Positions 32,711-41,603 of a stretch of 64,000 nucleotides of DNA are shown here, one piece after another (positions within the stretch are counted from its first letter, which is position 1; every line of letters starts with the position of its first letter). The notes under the pieces are model-generated. The model was not told where the DNA came from. It saw only the letters and a list, made by a program, of their open reading frames with translations, and did no database searches. The translations under genes and the position numbers were made by a program. This DNA comes from JAJDTT01 sp022827025 (GTDB lineage Bacteria > Acidobacteriota > UBA6911 > RPQK01 > JAJDTT01), in NCBI GenBank assembly GCA_965203535.1, contig OZ241897.1:434001-498000 (forward strand). Reading direction: 5' to 3'.

Positions 32711-35338
32711 CTACGGTGCTTTGCCCAGGGAGAGCAGATTGGCCCAGAGGCGAAAGGCGCCCGGGACGCCCGCGGGGAGTTGCCTGAAGAATCCCAGGCC
32801 CGTGTAGACGTAAGTGCCCTTGCCGTACTTAGCAACGACCAAGGCGCCCCGTTTCGGATCGGGGTTGTTGGGGAAGGGGTCCTGCAACTCCAGCAGCGGC
32901 CGGTAGGCGGGATCCCATTCGCCCAGGAAGTAGAGACCCCGTTCCTGGACCCATCCCTCCCAATCGGCATCGGTGATGGCATTCGGCCAGTTCAGGACGG
33001 GATGGCCGGGCTCCAGGACGCGCACCGGTGACGTCTCGTCGGTGACCCGGTCGTGGGGCCGGTGAATGCGCACTGGATAGGGGCCGTACTGCTCCCGGTT
33101 GAACTCGTACTTGTTGTACTGAACCACCAGATGGCCTCCCTGGCGCACGTATTCCAGGAGCCGATGGTTGTTGGATCTCAGGTCGGCCCGGTTCAGGTAG
33201 GCCCGGACCCCGGTCACGATGACGTCGAAACCGGACAGGTCGCTCTCGGCCAGATCCGAGGCGTCCAGGTAGGTGAGATCCAAACCCAGGTCCTCGATGG
33301 CGGCCGGGACCTGGTCGCCGACTCCCATCACATAGCCGACGCGGACCGGGGCCACCGTCACGTCGAACGCTTGGACCAGCGAACGGGCTTGCCGATAGAG
33401 GTGCCGGGTCTCGACGTGGTGGTAGTCGATGGACCGGTAGCCCTGGGAGTAGGTCCTGTTTCCGGTCCTCGCCCGGGCCTCGAGCCGGAAGCTGCCCGGC
33501 TCGAGGTCTTGCGGAGGCTCCACTTCAAAGGTGACGGTGGCGGTCTCCCCCTCCCGCCGGAACGACAGATCCCGAGTCCGTGGCTGTATCCGCCAGCCCT
33601 CCGGCGCCAGCAGTTCCACGACCGTATCGAGACTCCCGGGACGCTCGTTCTCCACCCGGACGCGAAAGGTCTTCCCTTGAGCGGCGCCCGGCACGAAGAT
33701 CCGGACCTCCGGCTCCAACTCAAGAGTCACTTCCGGGACCACCTGGAGCTCCCGCCGCCGCTCGCCGCCGATCACCGGGTCGAACCAGCGGTACTGGACG
33801 GGAACCTCAGCGCTGGCTTCGACATCGTCCGAGACATACGTGACCTGGGCCTTCAGGGCTGGTGGACTCACCGGCTCGACGCCGCTGAAACCGTCGCGGA
33901 CCGAAAATAGATCGATTTTCGAATCGGCCCGAAACCAGTACGGCTGCGTGTAGGCGACTTCGGCCGGGACCGTGACCCGGAACTCGCTGTTGGGACCGGA
34001 TCTTCCCAGGCTCCGGACGTTCCAATCTCCAGCGCCCGACAACCGAACCGAGCGCAGGCGTGCCGGATTTCCCGAACGGCTCAGAAAGCGGACCTGGACC
34101 GAAACTTCTTCGCCCGGAATGACGCGTCCGTCCCGGCTCCGGCGCACCAGCGCGTCCAGGTAGATGAAGTGCCCCCGGCGGGCGGCCGCGAGAAAGTCCT
34201 TCTCCTTGGCTCGAAGCAGAAACCGAGCCTCGGCATCGCCGGTTCGGGCCGCCAATTCCCGGACCAGCGCCAGGCCCTGCATGACTCCCGCGGCCGCCTG
34301 ATCCAGTCGCGACTCGGCGTAGTCGTCCCGGATCTGCCGGATCTGCCGTTGGAGCCTCTCCAGGCCGCCGGCCAACTCCCGATCATGCCGGGCCACTCTC
34401 GTCAATGAGATATCGAGGCCGCCGAAGAAACCGGTTCCGTCACCCAGTTCCGTATCGCCGTCGACCAGACGGAAGTACGCCGTACGCGATCCCGGCTCGG
34501 GCAGGATGTTCATCCCCTGGCAGCGATGGCTGCTCCGGGCCCGGGCTCCAAACTCGGCGTACGATTCTCCCAGGAGAGGGTCGTAGCCGCCCACATCGAT
34601 GGCGGCCGTCCGGCCCGAACCGGAACGTCCGTCTCCCCAAGCCCAGCCCACACCCGGGGCTTGAAACAGCCGCGTGGGCCGCCACGCCCGCAGGCCCTCA
34701 TCAATCTGCTCCGGGAAACGAGCCGGATCCGACGCCTGCCGGAAGGCGCGGGCGGCCAGGCGCGCCGACGCCTGGTGATGTTGTCCTCCGCCTGCGCCAC
34801 GGGGGTTGAGGGTCAAGATCACGTCCGGCCGAAACTCCCGGATCACCCGGACCACGTCTCGCAGAACCTCCTCGCCCCAGCGCTCCAGGGTCTCCTCGAC
34901 ACTGAAGGAGTAACCGAACTCATAGGCCCGCGTGAAGTATGGACTGGCGCCGTCGAAACGGTGCACCCGCATGAGTTCCTGGGTCCTGAGCACTCCCAGG
35001 GCCTCGAACAGTTCGGGGCCGATCTCGTTCTGTCCGCCGTCGCCCCGGGTCAGGCTCAAAAGCGCGGTCCGGATCCCGAGCCCCCGGCTCATCTTGGCCA
35101 GGACGGCGTTGTGTTCGTCGTCGGGATGGGCCGTGATGTAGAGCAGAGAGCCCGTGGCCGGGAGGCGCCGCAGCGCCAGCCCGAAGCCGGTCAGCCCCTG
35201 GTCCTCTTCCAGCTCCGGCGGAGTCGCGGACAGTGGAATGGAGAACACTGACAGCAGCAAAAACCCGACCAGGAAAAGCGGTCCGCTTCCGCATCGTGCT
35301 GTCTCGCAACGGTTGATATCGAGTCTTTCGGGATCCAT
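32711..35338 (-). CDS. Exported PIG-L family deacetylase, multidomain
   Basis: An 875-residue protein. A hydrophobic signal segment (LFLVGFLLLSVFSIPLS, ~21-37) leads into a PIG-L/LmbE deacetylase domain: LLYITAHPDDEHNAVL has the zinc motif AHPDDE at residues 70-75, and GGGQHHQAS holds a further histidine pair. This family removes acetyl groups from N-acetylglucosamine-type substrates using zinc. The middle (~420-650) is beta-sandwich-like, and the end (~670-875) has FDVIVTGVRAYLNRADLRSNN, resembling glutamine amidotransferase-like (ThuA-type) domains. It is far longer than simple LmbE enzymes (~230 residues), so it probably processes cell-wall or exopolysaccharide sugars outside the cytoplasm. 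Confidence 0.85.
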   Translation of the reverse strand: MDPERLDINRCETARCGSGPLFLVGFLLLSVFSIPLSATPPELEEDQGLTGFGLALRRLPATGSLLYITAHPDDEHNAVLAKMSRGLGIRTALLSLTRGDGGQNEIGPELFEALGVLRTQELMRVHRFDGASPYFTRAYEFGYSFSVEETLERWGEEVLRDVVRVIREFRPDVILTLNPRGAGGGQHHQASARLAARAFRQASDPARFPEQIDEGLRAWRPTRLFQAPGVGWAWGDGRSGSGRTAAIDVGGYDPLLGESYAEFGARARSSHRCQGMNILPEPGSRTAYFRLVDGDTELGDGTGFFGGLDISLTRVARHDRELAGGLERLQRQIRQIRDDYAESRLDQAAAGVMQGLALVRELAARTGDAEARFLLRAKEKDFLAAARRGHFIYLDALVRRSRDGRVIPGEEVSVQVRFLSRSGNPARLRSVRLSGAGDWNVRSLGRSGPNSEFRVTVPAEVAYTQPYWFRADSKIDLFSVRDGFSGVEPVSPPALKAQVTYVSDDVEASAEVPVQYRWFDPVIGGERRRELQVVPEVTLELEPEVRIFVPGAAQGKTFRVRVENERPGSLDTVVELLAPEGWRIQPRTRDLSFRREGETATVTFEVEPPQDLEPGSFRLEARARTGNRTYSQGYRSIDYHHVETRHLYRQARSLVQAFDVTVAPVRVGYVMGVGDQVPAAIEDLGLDLTYLDASDLAESDLSGFDVIVTGVRAYLNRADLRSNNHRLLEYVRQGGHLVVQYNKYEFNREQYGPYPVRIHRPHDRVTDETSPVRVLEPGHPVLNWPNAITDADWEGWVQERGLYFLGEWDPAYRPLLELQDPFPNNPDPKRGALVVAKYGKGTYVYTGLGFFRQLPAGVPGAFRLWANLLSLGKAP

Positions 35339-35443
35339 AGACCGAACTCTCTAGATTGGGAGCAGGAGCGTGTACGCGGCCGCGGGCGACGCAGCCTGGC
35401 GCCAAACCTGTAGAATCATACCAGTTCTCGGAACGGGGGCGGC

Positions 35444-36280
35444 ATGGGCGACACCGATTGGGCGGCGGCGGTTCAGATGACCTCGGGAGAGGACAAGGAG
35501 CGCAACCTGGAGACCGCCGAGCGGCTGGTCCGGGAAGCGGCCGGGCGGGGCGCCCGGCTGGTGGCGTTGCCCGAACTCTTCAACTGCCTGGGCCGCAAGG
35601 AGCAGGTGGTCCGCGCCGCCGAGCCGGTCCCGGGTCCCACCAGCCGGAGGATGAGCGATCTGGCGCGCCGTCTCCGGATCACCTTGTTGGCCGGCAGCCT
35701 CTGCGAGCGGGCCGAGGGCCGGGACCGGGTCTTCAACACCAGTCTTCTGTTCGACGAGTCGGGAACCCTCCTGGCCCGTTACCGCAAGATCCACCTCTTT
35801 GACGTGGACCTGCCCGGGCGGGTGTCCTACCGGGAATCGAGCTGGATGGCTCCCGGCCGCGACGTCGTCTCCGCCGATACCGGTCATGGGCGTCTGGGCC
35901 TCTCCATCTGCTACGATCTGCGCTTCCCTGAACTTTACCGGCGGCTGGTTCGCCGGGGCTGCCGCATTCTGATGGTCCCTTCGGCCTTTTCGTTGCCGAC
36001 GGGCCGGGACCACTGGGAGGTCCTGTTGCGGAGCCGCGCCATCGAAAATCAGGCGTACGTCATCGCTCCCAATCAGTTCGGTCAGCACACGCCCGGATTC
36101 GCCACGTGCGGCCGCTCCGCCATCATCGATCCCTGGGGCGTGCCCCTGGCCGTGGCTCCTGACGGAGAAGGCGTAGTCCTGGCCCGGCTGGATGCCCGGC
36201 GTCAGGAGACCATTCGCCGGGAACTCCCCGCCCTGAGCCACCGGAGACTTGACCCCGGCGGATCGACTGAGCGAATATGA
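35444..36280 (+). CDS. Carbon-nitrogen hydrolase family amidase (nitrilase superfamily, omega-amidase-like)
   Basis: A 278-residue enzyme with the full catalytic triad: Glu44 (VALPELF), Lys115 (YRKIHLFD), and Cys156 (SICYDLRFPEL). The pattern YRKIHLFDVDLPG and ICYDLRFPELYR is typical of the Nit1/Nit2 and omega-amidase group, which hydrolyses small amides such as alpha-ketoglutaramate or deaminated glutathione. Length fits. It is divergent from the deacetylase gene and lies just before the exported-paralog array, with about 90 bp between. Confidence 0.9.
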   Translation: MGDTDWAAAVQMTSGEDKERNLETAERLVREAAGRGARLVALPELFNCLGRKEQVVRAAEPVPGPTSRRMSDLARRLRITLLAGSLCERAEGRDRVFNTSLLFDESGTLLARYRKIHLFDVDLPGRVSYRESSWMAPGRDVVSADTGHGRLGLSICYDLRFPELYRRLVRRGCRILMVPSAFSLPTGRDHWEVLLRSRAIENQAYVIAPNQFGQHTPGFATCGRSAIIDPWGVPLAVAPDGEGVVLARLDARRQETIRRELPALSHRRLDPGGSTERI

Positions 36281-36371
36281 CATTCAGTTCATGCATTTTT
36301 TTGCCCGTTCGTTCTTGGGCACTAGTCCCGTATCGCACCGAGAGCGGGGGTCCTTCAAAAAGGGGTGAAAC

Positions 36372-37316
36372 ATGAAAAGATCGACGTCCCTGTTCGTTTC
36401 CGCCATCGTGGCGATCCTCCTCACAACGGTGAATGTCCCGGCCAGGAAGATGAAGGCGGACCAACTGGTCGCCCTCCATCTGAAGTCCATTGGCGAGAAC
36501 CTGGTCTGGAAGAACCGGGTGGCCCAGGGACTGGGCACCATGGACATCCGGGTCGGAGGCCAGGGCAAGCTGGGCGGGCCCGCCATGCTGTTGGCTGAGG
36601 CCGACAAGATGCGGACCTCCTTCAATTTCGGGCACACCCAATACCCCCAGGAGACCCTGATCCGCAATGGGGACAAGGTGGACGTTGCCTACATCAGCCC
36701 GGGCGTCCGGTCTCAACTGGGGACGGCCCTCTGGAACAACTTTCCCCGGCTGGCACAGGAGGGACTCTACGGAGGAGTTCTTTCCACCGACTGGGCGCTG
36801 CTGGACCTGAGGAAGAAGAGGGCCAAGGTCCGCTACCGGGGACTCAAGAAGTTCGAAGGGAAAGAGCTGCACGAACTGGAGTACAGGCCCAAGAAGGGAG
36901 TCGACTACAGGATCCGGCTCTACTTCGAACCTGAGACCTTCCGGCACGTGGCCAGCAGCTACCGGCTCTCGGTGCCGGGCGGCATGGGACGAGGATTGGT
37001 GGACATTGCCGGCGACGGTCGCACCGGTGGAGGCGCAGGCGCGGGAGGTGCCACGGCCCCGGGAGGCGGAGGCTTCTCGGGACCGCAGTACAATACTCGT
37101 CCGGGTCCCTCCGACGGGCCGGCGAACCAGAATCGGATCAACCTGGTCGAGACCTTCTCGGACTTCAAGCAGGTCGATGGGCTGACCTTGCCGCACCTTT
37201 ACCGGATCACCCTCAACGTCGACGCCCAATCCGGTTTCGTCGGACACTGGGAGATCAAGATCGACCGCATGTCGCACAATCGCAAGATCTCTGCCAAAGC
37301 CTTCGCCATCAAGTAA
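36372..37316 (+). CDS. Exported LolA-like paralog family, copy 1
   Basis: A 314-residue protein, the first of five tandem paralogs. Residues 1-~24 form a signal peptide (hydrophobic core ending near VPA). The mature part shares with the others: ALHLKSIGEN, NRVAQGLGT, DIRVGGQGKLGGPAMLLAE, YRGLKKFEG, YFEPETFRHVAS, VDGLTLPHLYRI, and GHWEIKIDRM. The alternating basic and hydrophobic strands and the late 'DGLTLPH.Y.I' motif resemble LolA/LppX-type lipoprotein-sorting beta-barrel halves; this assignment is an inference. A glycine-rich insert (GGGAGAGGATAPGGGG) before the NLVETFSDFK stretch is longer than in copies 2 and 5. Function unknown. Confidence 0.75.
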   Translation: MKRSTSLFVSAIVAILLTTVNVPARKMKADQLVALHLKSIGENLVWKNRVAQGLGTMDIRVGGQGKLGGPAMLLAEADKMRTSFNFGHTQYPQETLIRNGDKVDVAYISPGVRSQLGTALWNNFPRLAQEGLYGGVLSTDWALLDLRKKRAKVRYRGLKKFEGKELHELEYRPKKGVDYRIRLYFEPETFRHVASSYRLSVPGGMGRGLVDIAGDGRTGGGAGAGGATAPGGGGFSGPQYNTRPGPSDGPANQNRINLVETFSDFKQVDGLTLPHLYRITLNVDAQSGFVGHWEIKIDRMSHNRKISAKAFAIK

Positions 37317-37367
37317 ACGTCTGAACCTTGGGGAGAAGATAGACATCCAACAGAGTAACCAGGCCCA

Positions 37368-38270
37368 ATGATCCGAATAATCCATCCGGCGGCGAGAAGC
37401 AAAATCCAAACGCCATGCAGATTCGTCGCCGCGTTCGCCGCGGCAACAATTCTCTTGATGACTCCGGTTGCGTCGGCCAAAAAGATGAAGGCCGATGCGC
37501 TGGTCGCACTCCACCTGAAGTCCATCGGCGAAAATCTGGTCCGGAAGAATCGGGTCGCTCAGGGTTTGGGCACCGTGGACATCCGGGTGGGAAACAGAGC
37601 CAAGATGGTCGGTCCGGCCATGCTCCTGGCGGAGGGGAACAAGCTCCGGACCGAAATCAAATTCGGCCATCCCCAATACGCCGGGGAGACCCTCGTCCGC
37701 AGCGGGGAGAAGCTGGATATTGCCTACGTCAGTCCAGGCGCCCGCTCCCGACTGGGGAGTACGCTTTGGGATTTCTTCCCCCGTTTGGCCCAAGAGGGAC
37801 TCTACGGAGGGATCCTCTCCACCGACTGGACGTTGCTGGACCTGGAAAAGAGACGGGCAAAGATCCGTTACCGGGGACTCAAGAAGTTCGAGGGCAGGAG
37901 GCTTCACAGGCTGGATTACAGGCCGAAGAGCGGAGTGGACTACCGGATTCGGATCTACTTCGAACCTGAGACCTACCGTCATGTGGCGAGCAGATACCGG
38001 TTGACTCTTCCGGCTGGCCTGGGGCGGGGACTCGTAAACATTCGTGGAGGAGCGTTTGGAGCCGGTTCCGGGCCCGCAGACAAGATCCGAATCACCTTGA
38101 CGGAGACCTTTACGGACTTCAAGGAAGTCGATGGGTTGACCCTGCCGCATCGCTACAGGATCGCCCTCAACACATCCGCCATCGGAGGTTTCGTGGGACA
38201 TTGGGAAATCAAGATCGACCGCATGATGCACGATCAGAGGATCGCCGCCAGAGCGTTCCGGATCGAATAG
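37368..38270 (+). CDS. Exported LolA-like paralog family, copy 2
   Basis: A 300-residue paralog. The signal segment is FVAAFAAATILLMTPVASA. Shared motifs: ALHLKSIGEN, NRVAQGLGT, LSTDWTLLDLEKRRAKIRYRG, YFEPETYRHVAS, VDGLTLPHRYRI, GHWEIKIDRM. The variable loop is short (RGGAFGAGSGPADK). It follows copy 1 by 51 bp without a strong ribosome site, so it may be read by coupling. It is the most divergent in the first strand (DIRVGNRAKMVG instead of GGQGKLGG). Confidence 0.75.
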   Translation: MIRIIHPAARSKIQTPCRFVAAFAAATILLMTPVASAKKMKADALVALHLKSIGENLVRKNRVAQGLGTVDIRVGNRAKMVGPAMLLAEGNKLRTEIKFGHPQYAGETLVRSGEKLDIAYVSPGARSRLGSTLWDFFPRLAQEGLYGGILSTDWTLLDLEKRRAKIRYRGLKKFEGRRLHRLDYRPKSGVDYRIRIYFEPETYRHVASRYRLTLPAGLGRGLVNIRGGAFGAGSGPADKIRITLTETFTDFKEVDGLTLPHRYRIALNTSAIGGFVGHWEIKIDRMMHDQRIAARAFRIE

Positions 38271-38352
38271 ATATGAGGAATGGATCCAAGGGAGGATTGC
38301 AATGGCTGGAACCCTTGGACTGGGTGACGGCCGAATGACGATGAGGTGAATC

Positions 38353-39306
38353 ATGCGAAATTGGGGATTCCGGATCGCTCTCTTCGCTCTGTTGCTGCCG
38401 TTCGCGGCCGTGGAAGTAACAGCCAAGAAGCTGAAGAAGGAGGAGTTGATCGCCCTCCACCTGAAATCCATCGGCGAGAACGCCGTCCGGAAGAACCGGG
38501 TCGCCCAGGGATCGGGCACCATGGACATCCGCGTGGGCGGCCAGGGCAATCTGAACGGCCGGGCCATGCTTTTGGCGGAGGGGGACAAGCTTCGGACCGC
38601 GCTGATCTTCAACCATGTCCAATATCCCAAGGAAACCCTCATCCGAAACGGCGACCAACTGGACATCGCCTACATCACCACCGGTGTCCGGTCCCAACTG
38701 GGGACGGTTATCTGGGAAAACTTCCCCCGGCTGGTTCAGGAGGGTCTCTACGCCGGAGTCCTTTCCACCGACTGGGCGCTGCTCAAACTGAAGGAAAAAC
38801 GGGCCAGGATCCGTTACCGGGGCCTCAAGACATTCGAGGGCCGAAGGCTTCACGAAGTCGATTACAAGCCCAGGAAAAAGGTCCGCTACCGGGTCCGGCT
38901 CTACTTCGAGCCGGAGACCTACCGCCACGTTGCCAGCAAGTATCGGATCGCCGTTCCCCGTAGCGCCATGCGTGGCCTGACCAACATTTCCAGCGGAGGA
39001 GGGGCCCCGGTGGGCGCCGGTGGCGGAATCACTCCCGGAAACCGCACCGTGTCCAATGATCGAGGAAGTCTGTTGGGGCAGATCGGAGGCCCGGGAGCCG
39101 GGGACGACCCCACAACCCGCAGCACGGTCGAACTGACGGAGAGGTTCTCGGAGTTCAAGCAGGTCGACGGTCTGACCCTGCCGCATCACTACCAGATCTC
39201 TCTCAACGTCGATGCCAACACCGGATTCGTGGGCCACTGGGCGATGAAGCTCGAACGCATGTCGCACGATCGTCAAATCTCCCCAAAGGCCTTCGTCATC
39301 CCGTAG
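38353..39306 (+). CDS. Exported LolA-like paralog family, copy 3
   Basis: A 317-residue paralog with a signal MRNWGFRIALFALLLPF. Its variable region (ISSGGGAPVGAGGGITPG, then GQIGGPGAGDDPTTRSTVEL) is nearly the same as in copy 4, so copies 3 and 4 are the closest pair and probably arose from the most recent duplication. Shared family motifs are all present. GAGGTGAATC precedes the ATG, the same leader as for copy 5. Copy 4 is separated from it by an alcohol dehydrogenase gene. Confidence 0.75.
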   Translation: MRNWGFRIALFALLLPFAAVEVTAKKLKKEELIALHLKSIGENAVRKNRVAQGSGTMDIRVGGQGNLNGRAMLLAEGDKLRTALIFNHVQYPKETLIRNGDQLDIAYITTGVRSQLGTVIWENFPRLVQEGLYAGVLSTDWALLKLKEKRARIRYRGLKTFEGRRLHEVDYKPRKKVRYRVRLYFEPETYRHVASKYRIAVPRSAMRGLTNISSGGGAPVGAGGGITPGNRTVSNDRGSLLGQIGGPGAGDDPTTRSTVELTERFSEFKQVDGLTLPHHYQISLNVDANTGFVGHWAMKLERMSHDRQISPKAFVIP

Positions 39307-39328
39307 CCGGGCGCAGGGATCAGGACCG

Positions 39329-40420
39329 ATGCAAGGAATCGCCGCCGTTTCGCTGGGCCCCCGAAAGGAGATGGTTTTCCGGGAATTCCCTCTTCCCGAC
39401 GTGGGTCCCGACGACATTCTGGTCCGGGTGCGCCGCTCCAACATCTGCGGTTCGGATCTGCACATCTGGCACGGGCATGGGCCCGAGTTCACCCAGGGGG
39501 ACGGCTTCGTCCCCGGGCATGAAATGGTGGGAGAAGTCTTTCGCCTCGGCCGCCGGGTGAAGACCGACGTTCTGGGACAGCGGCTCGAGGAGGGCGACCG
39601 GATCGCCTACACCTACTTCCTTCCCTGCGGAAATTGCGCGGCGTGCATGGACGGATCGCCCGCCTGCCCCAACCGGTCCGACCATTGGTTCCAGGATGCG
39701 AGTGAATCTCCCCACTTCCGGGGAGCCTACGGAGAGTATTACTACCTGCGCCGGGGACAGACGGTGTGCAAGGTCCCTCCCGGATTGACCAACTCGGAGG
39801 TCTCGCCGGTCAATTGCGCCCTCTGCCAAGTGCTCTACGGACTGGACCAGATCGGGGTCCGCCTGGGCGACACCATCATCGTCCAGGGCGCGGGCGGACT
39901 GGGACTGTACGCCTGCTCCCTGGCCAAGGAGATGGGCGCCGGTCAGGTCATCGTCTTCGACCGGTTGGAGAGCCGGCTGGAGCTGGCCCGCTCCTTCGGC
40001 GCCGACCTCACGGTCAACATCGAATCCGTGAACCGGAAGACCCGTCGAGAGATGATCCTGGACCTGACCCGGGGCCAGGGCGCCGACGTGGTGGCCGAGT
40101 TCGCCGGATCACCCCTGCCGGTGGAGGAGGGCGTGCACCTGCTCCGCCAGTTCGGCCGCTATCTTTGGGTGGGAAACGTCGCCCCGGGGAGGACCGCCGC
40201 CCTGGACCCGGCCATCAGTGTCCGGTCCGGACACACCATCCGCGGAGTCATCGCGTATGCTCCTTGGGTCCTGCCCCGGGCCCTGGACTTTCTGGCCCGC
40301 CGCGGACATGCCTATCCGTTCGAGAAGATCATCTCGCACACCTTCCCGCTGACCGATATCAACGAGGCCTTCGCCCTGGCCGACGAAGGCAAGGCCATCC
40401 GCGTCTCACTGACCTCCTGA
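39329..40420 (+). CDS. Zinc-dependent alcohol dehydrogenase family protein
   Basis: A 363-residue medium-chain dehydrogenase/reductase. Catalytic zinc ligands Cys (SNICGSDLH) and His-Glu (PGHEMVG) are present. The structural-zinc region reads PCGNCAACMDGSPACPN with four cysteines. The NAD(P) loop is GAGGLGLYACS. Such enzymes oxidise secondary alcohols, threonine, or sugar alcohols; the substrate is not known. It lies between copies 3 and 4 of the exported paralog family, 22 bp after copy 3, so it is probably on the same transcript. Confidence 0.92.
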   Translation: MQGIAAVSLGPRKEMVFREFPLPDVGPDDILVRVRRSNICGSDLHIWHGHGPEFTQGDGFVPGHEMVGEVFRLGRRVKTDVLGQRLEEGDRIAYTYFLPCGNCAACMDGSPACPNRSDHWFQDASESPHFRGAYGEYYYLRRGQTVCKVPPGLTNSEVSPVNCALCQVLYGLDQIGVRLGDTIIVQGAGGLGLYACSLAKEMGAGQVIVFDRLESRLELARSFGADLTVNIESVNRKTRREMILDLTRGQGADVVAEFAGSPLPVEEGVHLLRQFGRYLWVGNVAPGRTAALDPAISVRSGHTIRGVIAYAPWVLPRALDFLARRGHAYPFEKIISHTFPLTDINEAFALADEGKAIRVSLTS

Positions 40421-40637
40421 ACCGAAGCCGGGGAAACTGACGCAAGCCGCGTGCTGGACTTCGTCTTCGCCACCGGCTCAAACATCACGCCGTCCGCCTC
40501 CGCTTCGACGTGAACCGTCCTGGTTCAGAAACCGTCGAATCTACAAAGGAAGTAAAATGGAAGAGACCCGATCCCGAGTCGTCCTGGATGTTCCAACGCC
40601 CGAACTCCCCGTCCACCACGCGGAGATGAAGCAAACC

Positions 40638-41600
40638 ATGAGAAAGTGGGGAAGCTGTATCGCTCTCGCTACCGTGGCATTTCTCCTGTCGACCGTGGCC
40701 GTTTCGGCCGGGAAGATGAAGACGGAGGAGTTGATCGCCCTCCACCAGAAAGCCATCGGCGAGAACCTCGTCCGGAAGAACCGGGTCGCCCAGGGATCGG
40801 GGTCCGTGGACATCCGGGTGGGGGGCCAGGGAAATCTGAACGGACGGGCCATGTTCCTGGCAGAGGGGGACAAGCTGCGGACCACCTTAACCTTCGGTCA
40901 CATCCAATATCCCCAGGAAACTCTCATCCGGAACGGTAACGACTTGGATATCGCCTATATCACTCCGGGGATCCGTTCCCAACTGGGGACGGCTATCTGG
41001 GACAATTTCCCTCGACTGGCTCAGGAGGGACTTTATGCGGGCGTCCTTTCCACCGACTGGGCGCTGCTCAACCCGAAGAAAAAGCAGGCCAAGATCCGCT
41101 ACCGAGGGCTCAAGACATTCGAGGGCCGGAGGCTCCACGAAGTCGACTACAAGCCCAAGAAGAACGTCTCCTATCGAGTCCGGCTCTATTTCGAGCCGGA
41201 GACCTACCGCCACGTGGCCAGCAAGTATCGGATCTTCGTGCCCCGCAGCACCATGCGAGGCCTGACCAACATTTTAAGTGGAGGAGGGGCCCCGGTGGGT
41301 GCCAGCCTAGGAATTACTGCCGGAAGCCGCACCGTGTCCGGTGCACGCGGCCTGTTGGGGCAGATCGGAGGCCCGGGAGCCGGGGACGACCCCGCAACCC
41401 GCAGCACGGTCGAACTGACGGAGAGGTTCTCGGACTTCAAGGAGGTCGACGGACTGACCTTGCCGCATCTCTACCAGATCACTCTCAACGTCGACGCCAA
41501 CACCGGTTTCGTGGGACATTGGGAGATGAAGATCGAGCGCATGGTGCACGATCAGAGGATCGCCGCCCGGGCCTTCACCATCCAGATGAAAAAGAGGTGA
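40638..41600 (+). CDS. Exported LolA-like paralog family, copy 4
   Basis: A 320-residue paralog if it starts at the ATG at 40638, whose MRKWGSCIALATVAFLLS lines up with the signal peptides of copies 3 and 5. A longer in-frame start at 40557 has a better ribosome site (AAAGGAAG) and would add 27 residues before the signal; 40626 is a third choice. The mature part has all family motifs and the same long Gly-rich loop as copy 3 (ILSGGGAPVGASLGITAG, then GQIGGPGAGDDPATRSTVEL). The stop codon is 3 bp before copy 5, so the two are coupled. Confidence 0.72.
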   Translation: MRKWGSCIALATVAFLLSTVAVSAGKMKTEELIALHQKAIGENLVRKNRVAQGSGSVDIRVGGQGNLNGRAMFLAEGDKLRTTLTFGHIQYPQETLIRNGNDLDIAYITPGIRSQLGTAIWDNFPRLAQEGLYAGVLSTDWALLNPKKKQAKIRYRGLKTFEGRRLHEVDYKPKKNVSYRVRLYFEPETYRHVASKYRIFVPRSTMRGLTNILSGGGAPVGASLGITAGSRTVSGARGLLGQIGGPGAGDDPATRSTVELTERFSDFKEVDGLTLPHLYQITLNVDANTGFVGHWEMKIERMVHDQRIAARAFTIQMKKR

Positions 41601-41603
41601 ATC

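Noticed and set aside
36123..38666. Long minus-strand reading frame (about 850 codons) across the paralog array
   Set aside because: It lies antisense to real genes with signal peptides and family motifs, and its own translation shows no recognisable domain. High GC content makes such frames common.
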